Below are positions 1-10,338 of a stretch of 64,000 nt of DNA, piece after piece (within the stretch, counting starts at the first letter, position 1; the number at the start of each line of letters is the position of its first letter). The stretch is taken from assembly GCF_000195295.1 (NCBI RefSeq), contig NC_015388.1:3130001-3194000 (forward strand), written 5' to 3'. The position numbers were made by a program, and so were the translations under genes. Under the pieces are notes generated by a model, which saw nothing but the letters and a program-made list of their open reading frames with translations, ran no database searches and was not told where the DNA came from. This stretch comes from Desulfobacca acetoxidans DSM 11109 (GTDB taxonomy: Bacteria > Desulfobacterota > Desulfobaccia > Desulfobaccales > Desulfobaccaceae).

Positions 1-2210
<2,210 letters not shown>

Positions 2211-2328
2211 ATTTTTTCCTTTGTTTCTGGAATATCCCTGAATCTCTCTCTTCGCTTCACTTTTCAAGATTATTTGTAGCGGCGGGTTTCAGACCCTCCC
2301 CTACCGGTGTTTTGCAGGTCAACAAGTT

Positions 2329-2446
<118 letters not shown>

Positions 2447-2456
2447 TAATTTACAG

Positions 2457-2486
2457 ACCCGGTCTGGCAACAGACCGGGTTTTTTT
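2457..2486 (+). terminator. rrn operon terminator
   Basis: A perfect 10-bp stem (ACCCGGTCTG / CAGACCGGGT) with a GCAA loop is followed by seven T residues. It lies 10 bases after the 5S gene. The same hairpin recurs after the second 5S gene and after the 5S fragment near 13435, and a decayed form occurs near 3231. Confidence 0.92.
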
Positions 2487-2550
2487 ATGGTTTGACGTCC
2501 CATCTTCAATTTGTTATTTTGTACAATAAGATAAAATTGATTTAAGTGGG

Positions 2551-2594
2551 ATCTTCCCGTTGAAACGATTGCCTGACAATGGCGCAGGGAAGAT
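2551..2594 (+). promoter_or_regulatory. Inverted repeat upstream of the first TA module
   Basis: ATCTTCCC (2551-2558) and GGGAAGAT (2587-2594) form an exact 8-bp inverted repeat with a 28-base spacer, about 50 bases before the antitoxin start. Type II antitoxins usually bind inverted repeats at their own promoter, so this could be an operator. No clear -35/-10 pair was assigned, and the role is inferred only from position. Confidence 0.3.
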
Positions 2595-2641
2595 TTATAA
2601 GATTGTTGTATCCTATAAATTTTTGGAGAATCTATTGAATT

Positions 2642-2863
2642 ATGGCAACGCCCAATCTCACATTTGATCATTTACTTACGGAATTCTCCCAGCTTTCCCT
2701 GGAAGATCAAGAAATGCTCCTGGACATCCTCAAAAAGCGCACCATTGAGCAAAAGAGAATGAAAATCGTCCAAGATGTCAAAGTAGCCCAAAGAGAGCAC
2801 CGTAAGGGGCTGACGCGGAAAGGAACGGTGGATGATTTAGTCAGGGATATGGGAAGTGATTGA
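2642..2863 (+). CDS. Putative type II antitoxin (TA module 1)
   Basis: A 73-residue hydrophilic, largely helical protein lies immediately upstream of a RelE/YafQ-like toxin, and the two frames overlap by 8 bases (ATG of the toxin inside GGGAAGTGATTGA). That coupling is the usual antitoxin-toxin arrangement. The N-terminal half is acidic (LSLEDQEMLLDILKKR) and the C-terminal half has a basic patch, then an acidic tail (DDLVRDMGSD). It is clearly a paralog of the protein at 12855-13076, which shares the D(Q/E)EMLL motif, the RxIE(Q/R)KR segment and the xDLxxDxxSD tail. I see no named DNA-binding fold with certainty. The presumed job is to bind and neutralise the downstream toxin and autorepress. 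A GGAG lies about 16 bases before the ATG, which is a long spacing. Confidence 0.72.
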   Translation: MATPNLTFDHLLTEFSQLSLEDQEMLLDILKKRTIEQKRMKIVQDVKVAQREHRKGLTRKGTVDDLVRDMGSD

Positions 2864-3125
2864 ACTCGTTTGGGGCCCAAAATTTAAAAGGGTTTTGAAA
2901 AAGATGGTCAAACAAGACCCTGATTTAAAAGAAAAACTTATTGATTGTTTGAGATTATTTGTTGAAGAGCCCTTTCATCCATCTTTGAAAACACATAAAT
3001 TGGGAGGCGCGCTCAAAGGCAATTTTGCCTTCTCTTTAGGTTATGATCTGCGGGTAGTCTTTCAATTTCTGGATAAAAACGAAGTTCTCCTGGAAACTAT
3101 GGGCACACATGATGAAGTCTATTGA
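2856..3125 (+). CDS. RelE/YafQ-family mRNA interferase toxin (TA module 1)
   Basis: The 89-residue basic protein has the RelE/ParE-superfamily layout: an N-terminal beta strand (IELVWGPKFKRVLKK), two helices, then strands ending in LRVVFQF and GTHDEVY. The segment HPSLKTHKLGGALKGNFAF and the C-terminal GTHDEVY resemble YafQ-like toxins, which cleave mRNA on the ribosome. Length is normal for the family and there is no disruption, so it is probably active. It overlaps its antitoxin by 8 bases. Five bases after the stop codon the sequence becomes a decayed copy of the 5S 3' end. A second copy of the family at 13069 carries a stop codon in the middle of the conserved LGYDLRVVF strand. Confidence 0.82.
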   Translation: MIELVWGPKFKRVLKKMVKQDPDLKEKLIDCLRLFVEEPFHPSLKTHKLGGALKGNFAFSLGYDLRVVFQFLDKNEVLLETMGTHDEVY

Positions 3126-3129
3126 TTAT

Positions 3130-3226
3130 GGAGGAGCACAATCCCACCCCAAACTCGAAAGTTAAGCCCGTAGGGCCAACGATACTATGCGAGGAGTTGC
3201 AAGGGAAAGTAAGACGCCGCTGGAAT
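3130..3226 (+). pseudogene. Decayed 3' fragment of 5S rRNA after TA module 1
   Basis: Roughly the last 95 bases of 5S can be aligned to 3130-3226 at about four fifths identity by eye. Shared pieces include ATCCCA, AACTCG, AAGTTAAGCCC, GGGCC, GATACTA, GGGAAAGTA and GACGCCGC. The 5' part of 5S is absent, so it cannot be a functional rRNA. The match begins about five bases after the toxin stop codon and runs in the same direction and register as the intact 5S 780 bases upstream. Confidence 0.85.
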
Positions 3227-3230
3227 CCGT

Positions 3231-3256
3231 TCTGAAGACAGACCGAGTTTTTTTAT
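3231..3256 (+). terminator. Decayed copy of the rrn terminator
   Basis: The sequence TTCTGAAGACAGACCGAG followed by seven T residues corresponds to the CAGACCGGGT arm and T-run of the rrn terminator, but the left arm has eroded. It may still act weakly, and it lies between TA module 1 and the 3' end of the convergent helicase gene. Confidence 0.55.
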
Positions 3257-3293
3257 TAAGCATAAATACAAAATAGCAAAATTTGGATGAAGG

Positions 3294-6200
3294 CTACAAT
3301 GGTGAAATATTCATCTCCGAGAGTTTAGTCCAAAGAGATTCTAAGGCCTGCTCTCGATTGCGATAGAACATGCTGCCTCTAATTCTCCAAAAATTCCACC
3401 CCGCCCTTTCCAAGATTCCTTGTCGTTCTCGATCCTCTTCCCATTTTTCGGGTCCGTGCCACTTGTCTCCATCACACTCCACGGCGAGTCGGTTGTTGAT
3501 TCCATAAACTACCATGTCAATCCGGTGATGCCCCACTTTTATCTGGGGGCGCACTGCATATCCCCGGGATTTAATTAGCCTGTATACTTCTCTTTCAAAT
3601 TCTGATTCGAAAAGAGATTCTACTTCTTGTGCGCTAGGTGCTGAAATATGGGGTTGAAGGAAGTAATTAAGAAGCTGAAAACGCATGCATTCCGAATTTC
3701 CAATATCTTTAAGATCAATGGAGTGGAAGAGCCACACCTGATCCTTGGCCCTGCTCGCTGCTACATTAAATCGCTGTTTATCAGCTGTTTGCGTCAGTGC
3801 CCGAAACCTCTGGTTTGTCGCTGCCACAAGAGACAAAAATATCACATGACGCTCGTCACCTTGGAAGGCATAGGCATCCCCGCAAATAATCCGGCGGTTA
3901 ATAATTTCTCGTTCATCCAGATTATCTCTAATCATTTGTTCGATTAATTGTGCCTGGTCTTCCCCCAGGAGCGAAATTACCCCCATAGTTTTTCCAGAAT
4001 ATTGAGGGTTAGCACAGAGTTCCACTAACTTATCCACCAGAGCCTTAGCCTCTGGTTCATTAATTTTAGCAGTGCTTTCAGCTAAATATCCCTCCGGCAC
4101 GAACACATTGACAATTGAGGGATCGAGGCGCTCCGATTCTTGAGGCATGCGTAGCGGGGTGATTTCCCCACCGTAGAATTGATAATTACTGAACTGAATA
4201 ATTTCAGGAACACACCGGAAATGCTCTTTCAGCATCAATTGACCTGGGAATATAAGGCGTGACATATCATAAAGGCTGGTGCGAGGTTCAAAAAGGGCCT
4301 TTTGGGGAATATCCTGTAAAAAGCGCTCTTTTATCTGAATGACATCCGATCCAATCGCCCCTATGATCGTGGGACTGATTTGGTTGTGATCGCCTACGAT
4401 AACTGCCTTTTGCCCCCGAAAAAGTGCGGAGAGTGAAAACAGGTCACATTGACTGCTTTCATCGACAATAACCACATCAAATTTAGCTTGCGGGACCTGC
4501 AAGTTTTCTATGACCCGATATAACGGCATGATCCAAACCGGGATTGCTTCTTGGCAAACTACCATCTCTTTTCTGGCCTGAAGACGCCAGTAGGGGGCGT
4601 ATTTGCCGGTTCCTTTCCCTATCTTATTTTTAACAATGTGTAACCAAGCCGTTAGGCTCCTCCTTTGATTTTCTTTAATTCGATCAATCTGCCGAAGCCA
4701 GGTATTTTGAGCTACCAATTCTTCGATTAGTCGCTTTTCTTGATTATTTAAAACTTCGATTTCTTTTTGTAGCTCCTCCGGATTCATTTCCTGCTCTAAT
4801 TTGATCAGCCAGCATTCAGCTCGTTTCAAAGTCCACGCCAGTTGCCAATCCACGGGGGAATTAAGCGGATTCCCGGCCCCCCCTTGCTGGGCTATATGAG
4901 AAACCCAACATGGGGTCAGCTTTGCCAACCTGTCAGATAATTGAGCATGTTCCTGAGATAAAGGTTCAAGCTCAACAAGTCTTTTGAGTTCGGCGTAAGC
5001 TGCTTTATATGATTCGATCTCCTTATATTTCAGAGCCAGACTAATTTTCCTATAACTTTCATGAGAAAATAAATCGCTGATTCCTTTTTCCATGGAATTG
5101 ATTAAATTTAAATATGTTGCCTTGATCTCTTCCAGCCTTTCTTGAGTTGCATGTTTCAAACTTTTGAAATTATCAAATTCTATTTGCTTCTGTTCGAGAT
5201 ATAATAGATGCTCATAATTTTCTCGCCATCCATGCAAATCTCTCTCAACAAATGATCTAAACAAGTGTTTCCATATTTGGTGATATATTTCGAGAATTAC
5301 TTTGCATTTTCCGCAAGACCAAGCCCCTGTTTTTTTGATATATTCTGGATTTATGCTATTTTTACTTCCACATTTTTTACAAACCACTATAGTCCCATTT
5401 GCTCTCTCTACTTCATTTGCCCCTTCTTCAAGATAATTTGAAAAACCAGTATATCTTTTTTCAAGGTCTTCCAAGTCAAAATTAGCCATATTCCACATAG
5501 CTAATTGCTTTAATTCGCCCCAACAATCTAGATGGGCACAATCTTCAAAAGTTAAAATAACACTACTTCCTAAAACAGCAGGTAATCTGTTCGACACACT
5601 CTCCGCCCACTCTAAAATTAGATTAATCCAATCCAAATTTGACCTAAACCAATTAGAAAGCCGTGGATGTTCTGAACTTGCCAATTCACCAACAATTGAT
5701 CCAATAACATTGTTCCATTTTGTTACCAGTCTATTCAGATGCTCCTGACATTGAATATATTCAATCACCAATTCTATGTCTTTAAGGTCACTTGAAATAT
5801 TACCATCAACAGTAATCTGATTAATAATCATCTGGTGCTTCTTCAAGAATAACTTATGAAAAAATTTTTTTACATAATTGGAAGTGAGTAATATCGTTTT
5901 ATAGTATTGCAAATGATCAATTAATTTTGGCAAAGTAATTCCATCTGGCAATAGAATATTATGTTCTGACAATCGATGTTCAAGTTCGAGAATGTCTTGA
6001 AGTTTATTGGAGCAATCTGAGTAAAACCGTTTCCAATAATTTTTCTGATCTTCGCCAGCAAATGCGTCAGTAATGACCATTTGCATCCAGGATTCGGCGC
6101 GATGTAAGATATCTAATGATTTCCTTGAAATATCCATTAAATCATTGGCTTTTTCTCGATCCAGATTTAATCTTTTTAATTCCTCCTTTAAGCTTTTCAA

Positions 6201-7414
6201 AATATCTATTTGCTTTTTAAGTTCAGTTAATTGATGAAAATAATTTTCCAACTCTGCAAACCCTGGAACTTTCGCAGGATCAGGTCGTTTCAAGGCCAAC
6301 TCTTTTAAAACCTCGGTCCATTTGGATTCTTGTTCCTGTAAGTCAGCTAATTCTTTTTCAGCCTCGTCTAAGTTATCGAAGAGAGTTTGCAGGTCAAAGG
6401 GAGTGGGCAAAGAATCTAAGGATGGTCTTTGCAGTGCCAATGCTTTCAAATCTTCTCTACGAAGCATTCCCTGCAAACGGAAAAGTCGGGATATTTCCTC
6501 ACTTGAGAGTGGTGGCTGACAATCGGGAGGGAGCGGGTCGGGAAGCCAATTATGGTCTTGGTTCTCGCCAAGCCATCGGCTGACCTGCAAAGGGGTAAGT
6601 TTGCGATCATCGATTTCAAAAGTTTCTTGCTCCCGCTCAGCCATGAGCTTAATTTGGTTCTTGAATCTTGCGACCCTTTCTCGAATGTCGCCTAATATTT
6701 GGTTTAAACTATGGATTTTTCGCTCAAGCGAATCCCTATCAAGCGAAGCAAGTCTTTCGGATATCTGAGTGACAGCTTGCTCCATTTCATCAGCCGAACG
6801 TTTATCACTCCCTAATACACTCACGCATAATGGCTTAATTTCTTTTAATTTCTCGGCGATCATTTCTCCCAGGACACGCAAGGCGCGTTCACCCTGACTG
6901 GTAATCAGCACCCTTTTGCCGTGGGAAAGCAAATGGCAGATAAGATTGACGATGGTATGGCTTTTCCCTGTGCCAGGGGGACCTTGGACAACAACTCCAT
7001 TATGAACGGCCAGCCTGCGCACAATTTCTTTTTGCTCTTCATTATAAGGCAAGGGGAAAAGCAGGTTTTCGCCTAATGAACGCCATCCATATCGGGTTTC
7101 TTCATTTACAACGGTAGGTTCTTCTTCAACTAATGGGCGGAGCGTAGGAGGGATTTCGTAACCCTGCTCCAGGGAGGCAATGATAGATTTAAATTCTTGC
7201 TCCCACAGGCGTCCCCGCCCCCTGCGAATAAAAAGCACCGGAGCATTGGTAACTAATGGATTCCCTGGCCGGTCGCTGGGATTGGCGATTAACTTATCTA
7301 AATCTATCTCCCCATTTGGATGGAGAGCGTGGGCAAATTGTTTCAGAAACGGCTCTATCAGTTCTCTATCCCATGGATCAATTTCCCCAGCGGCAGATTG
7401 TTCCATCTCCCCTC
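3294..7414 (-). pseudogene. SF1 helicase-nuclease, C-terminal part (gene split by an IS3 element)
   Basis: About 1370 codons carry a DNA2/NAM7-like superfamily 1 helicase. The Walker A motif is VVVQGPPGTGKSHT. A long coiled-coil insertion follows, with a CxxC...CxxC zinc ribbon (CKKCGSKN / WSCGKCK). Then come motif II VVIVDESSQ, motif III VGDHNQ, and motifs V-VI (YAFQGDERHVIFLS, RFNVAASRAK). The last about 110 residues are a DUF559/MTES_1575 (Vsr-like) nuclease domain with RIDMVVYG, AVECDGDKWH and WRI. The first possible internal ATG is 7406. The N-terminal 362 codons lie beyond the IS at 9069-10156. Joining the halves directly is out of frame by one base, so this is not an intact gene. Base composition is visibly more AT-rich than the flanking housekeeping genes. 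Such helicase-nuclease fusions often occur in phage-defence islands; that role here is inferred. Confidence 0.85.
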
Positions 7415-7477
7415 TGTGTCAATATAGCTGAGACACCCTCCCTGTGATAAATTACTGTAGGGCGGGGAGGGAAAAAA

Positions 7478-8023
7478 ATGAAAGAAACCGGATCACCAAA
7501 GATGATGACATCCCCCAGGGAGGAGATGGCAGAGGCCCCGGAACGGAGACCAGGTGAGCGTAGCGAATCTGGTCGAAGTGGAGGGGCCTCTGCCAAGAAG
7601 CTGGCCGCTCCCAACCCTTGCCAGCCTGTGCTCGTTCCCAATCCTGAGGTGTTAGAAAAACCCATACGGCGTCGGTTCACGGCAGAATATAAGCTGCGCA
7701 TTCTGCAAGAAGTTGACGCCTTAAGCGAGTCCGGCCAGCTAGGCGCCCTCTTGCGTCGGGAGGGGCTCTATTCCTCCAACCTCACTACCTGGCGCCGTCA
7801 GAGAGATAACGGCACCATCGAGGCGCTTAGTCCAAAAAAACGGGGCCGCAAATCTCGCCGGCAAGACCCGTTGATCCAGGAAAACGAGCAATTGCGCCGC
7901 CAAAATGAGCGCTTGGCTCGCCGCCTGAAAAAAGCCGAGGCGATCATCGATTTCCAAAAAAAAATCTCGGAGATCCTGGGGATCCCCCTGAGCCAGCCCG
8001 AATCAGAAGAGAACGATTCATGA
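7478..8023 (+). CDS. IS3-family transposase OrfA (HTH protein)
   Basis: The 181-residue protein has an IS3/IS911-type helix-turn-helix in the middle (RRRFTAEYKLRILQEVD ... SSNLTTWRRQR). A basic linker and a leucine-zipper-like coiled coil follow (ENEQLRRQNERLARRLKKAE), as expected for OrfA, which binds the IS ends and multimerises. The start is supported by a GGGGAGGG ribosome-binding site 6 bases upstream. The N-terminal about 45 residues are low-complexity, and their DNA includes a GAGCGTAGCGAA...TCGAAG string that looks like a common intergenic repeat. The stop codon overlaps the start of orfB (ATGA). Confidence 0.9.
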   Translation: MKETGSPKMMTSPREEMAEAPERRPGERSESGRSGGASAKKLAAPNPCQPVLVPNPEVLEKPIRRRFTAEYKLRILQEVDALSESGQLGALLRREGLYSSNLTTWRRQRDNGTIEALSPKKRGRKSRRQDPLIQENEQLRRQNERLARRLKKAEAIIDFQKKISEILGIPLSQPESEENDS

Positions 8024-9033
8024 CGGCCGCCCAGTCTGCTCCGGAATTGGGGGTTTCAACTGCCTGCCAGGCTTTGGGACTGAGTCGTGCCACGTTTTAT
8101 CGCCATCTTACTCCTCAAAGGCCCCAGGCTCAGATATCTTCCCCATTGCCGCATCACCGAGCCTTAGACCAGGGTGAACGTCAGGCGGTGCTCGATCTTC
8201 TCCATCAGGAACGATTCGTGGATAAAGCACCTCGGGAGGTCTATGCCACTCTCCTCGATGAAGGGGAATACCTGTGTTCGCCCAGTACCATGTATCGCCT
8301 TCTGAACCAGGAAGGCGAAGTGAAGGAACGACGCAATCAGCTGCGCCACCCGCCTTACCAGAAGCCCGAACTATTAGCTACCGGCCCCAACCAGGTGTGG
8401 TCTTGGGACATCACCAAGCTTTTAGGGCCGGTGAAATGGACCTATTTTTACCTGTATGTCATCCTGGATATCTTTAGCCGTTATGCCGTCGGCTGGATGG
8501 TGGCGCACCGGGAAAGCGCTGCTCTGGCCGAACGGCTGATCCGTGAGACCTGTGACAAACAGGGCATCGTGCCTGGACAACTTACGATCCATGCGGATCG
8601 GGGCTCCTCCATGAAGTCCAAGCCAGTGGCCTTATTACTGGCAGATTTAGGAGTTACCAAGACGCATAGCCGCCCGCATGTTTCCAACGACAACCCATTT
8701 TCAGAAAGCCAGTTTAAGACCCTGAAATACCGACCGGATTTTCCCAAACGATTCGGCTCGTTGGAAGATAGCCGGCTATTTTGTCAAACCTTTTTCGAGT
8801 GGTATAACACTGAACATCGTCATAGCAGCATCTCCTTGCTGACTCCGGAGACCGTGCATTACGGCCTCGCTGACGGTGTTCGGGCCGCCCGGCAGAAAGT
8901 ACTCCAAGCAGCCTATGTCATGCATCCGGAACGCTTTGTCCGCAAACCTCCAGTCGCTCTCCCCCTACCCGAGGCCGTCTGGATAAATCCCCCCATCAAG
9001 AGCAAGGAGGGAAGCCTAACAGAGATACACTAA
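8020..9033 (+). CDS. IS3-family transposase OrfB (DDE integrase core)
   Basis: The 337-residue protein carries an HTH_21-like segment, then an rve integrase core. The catalytic triad is visible: first Asp in WSWDITKL, second in IHADRGSSM, and Glu in DNPFSESQFKTLK, with spacing typical of IS3 elements. It starts at the ATGA overlap with orfA. This implies translational coupling rather than the programmed -1 frameshift used by many IS3 elements, although a fused product cannot be excluded. The frame is intact, so the element may still be able to move. Confidence 0.92.
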   Translation: MTAAQSAPELGVSTACQALGLSRATFYRHLTPQRPQAQISSPLPHHRALDQGERQAVLDLLHQERFVDKAPREVYATLLDEGEYLCSPSTMYRLLNQEGEVKERRNQLRHPPYQKPELLATGPNQVWSWDITKLLGPVKWTYFYLYVILDIFSRYAVGWMVAHRESAALAERLIRETCDKQGIVPGQLTIHADRGSSMKSKPVALLLADLGVTKTHSRPHVSNDNPFSESQFKTLKYRPDFPKRFGSLEDSRLFCQTFFEWYNTEHRHSSISLLTPETVHYGLADGVRAARQKVLQAAYVMHPERFVRKPPVALPLPEAVWINPPIKSKEGSLTEIH

Positions 9034-9068
9034 TTATAGAACCCGGGTGTCTCAAAATCATTGACACA

Positions 9069-10156
9069 TTCCGCTCCGCCAATAAAGAAACATTGGGAAG
9101 GTCTATCAGGGTAAGCATATCTGTTTCCAACCGAGTGACCCCCTCGGTTGGCGTTACGGAAAAAATTCCTCTTTCTGCCTCGAAATTAAGCTCCATTCTG
9201 GTGGTCAATACGGGGCGGCGAACATAAAAGTTCTTTACTACCCAAAGTAATAAGCCATGTCCCCAAACAAGCTCTATATCTTCCCCTTCTTTTTGGAAAC
9301 GCTGGTAAGCGGCAAAAAGTTCCCCGTAAAACTTTTGAATCCGGGTCTTCGGTAATGCCTCTGCCGCCCAGGGTTCCCACTTTTTTAATCGCCACGTCTC
9401 CCATGCTGCAACCCGATCCAAGGAGTCTTCGAATTTGATCTCCTTTTTCGCTTCCAGTTCCTCCCATCTCCGGTATTTTTCGTCTAAGACTCCCTTTACT
9501 TGAGATATTGCGACTGAATCGGGAGTGGTCTGGCTCTCCAAATACTGCTTATCCTTCTCCAAGTCATCTATTCTCTCAGGGATTGCATCCAATTCTTCCT
9601 GTTCTTCGTTGGACAACCCTGAGACGGAGCTATGGTAAGAAGGATGCTTGGAAGGGTCCCGGCCATCCATGGCAATCCATTCTGCAAGAATAGAAGGAGG
9701 CTCAGGGTAAGGCGGTATCTGTTGCTTGTGAACTTCCAGCCAGGCATCCTTATTTTCAAGTCTGCCATCTTCACGCAAAAAACACCCAAAAGGAGAAAGG
9801 GGAAGATTAGCTTGCCACCAAGTCTTGTCTCCATATTCTTTAAGATCACGTTTCGGTGGGATTGCCAGGTTTTTAAGTTCTAACAAATATTTGAAGACTT
9901 GCTGGAGCTTGGCAATCAGGCTATTATCTGAACTTATTTTTGATTCGGTTATAGGGAGAGGATCAAATAAACTAGCTTGGGATTGGTTAAGAATTACTTC
10001 GGGCCAAATTTGTCGAAACTGCTTTACCGTTCGATCGTCTAAACCACTTAGATGATGAATGGACTCTAGACCCATTTTTTCCTTGAGAAAACGGGCAAGC
10101 TCTCCTGCATCCACTCCTAATTCTTTTGCCAGATCAAATACTCTAGTCTTAGACAT
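9069..10156 (-). pseudogene. SF1 helicase-nuclease, N-terminal part with an IF2_N-like domain
   Basis: This is the first 362 codons of the gene split by the IS3 element. Residues 1-52 (starting MSKTRVFDLAKELGVDAGEL, with a FLKEKMG segment) look like the small IF2_N domain of translation initiation factor IF-2, an unusual partner for a helicase. Then come a helical region, a coiled coil (about 185-250) and a segment (WGHGLLLWVVK, RRPVLTTRMELNFEAE) of the type found before the helicase core in large DNA2/NAM7-like proteins. The reading frame runs into the IS and stops about 24 codons later. Beyond the IS the protein continues at 7414 with the part that leads to the Walker A motif. Confidence 0.75.
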
Positions 10157-10277
10157 ATTTTTTAATCATTTCTATTTTTAGAGCATTTATAACTCTCGAA
10201 AAATTCTTCAATCTATGAATACTCTATTAAAGTCTGTTAAGAAAAATACAATATAATTAATTATATTATAGAGTTAT

Positions 10278-10338
10278 GCATGGAAAGCTGGTATAATTGA
10301 GATGGTCGATCTTAATAAATACCAGGAGCTTTCCATGC
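10278..10338 (+). promoter_or_regulatory. Hairpin that would mask the transposase ribosome-binding site and start codon
   Basis: GCATGGAAAGCTGGTAT (10278-10294) is complementary to ATACCAGGAGCTTTCCATGC (10319-10338), with only a two-base bulge. The 3' arm contains both the AGGAG Shine-Dalgarno (10324-10328) and the ATG (10335-10337). An mRNA entering from outside the element would fold this stem and block translation, a control known in other IS families. A transcript starting within the loop would escape it. Confidence 0.65.

Larger units (their letters stand above)
7415..9068 (+). mobile_element. IS3-family insertion sequence inside the helicase-nuclease gene
   Basis: The 1654-bp element ends in imperfect inverted repeats. 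The left end begins TGTGTCAATATAGCTGAGAC and the right end, read inward, begins TGTGTCAATGATTTTGAGAC; both continue with ACC and similar bases. Each terminus itself contains a small inverted GTGTC...GACAC. It encodes orfA and orfB in the orientation opposite to the helicase gene. The flanks give no exact target duplication: CCTC before the left end and TTCC after the right end. Confidence 0.88.

Noticed and set aside
7411-9072. Target-site duplication of the IS3 element
   Set aside because: CCTC and TTCC do not match at any reasonable offset, so none was annotated.
10302-10334. Upstream ATG of the IS4-like transposase
   Set aside because: No ribosome-binding site; the ATG at 10335 has AGGAG at good spacing and lies in the regulatory hairpin.
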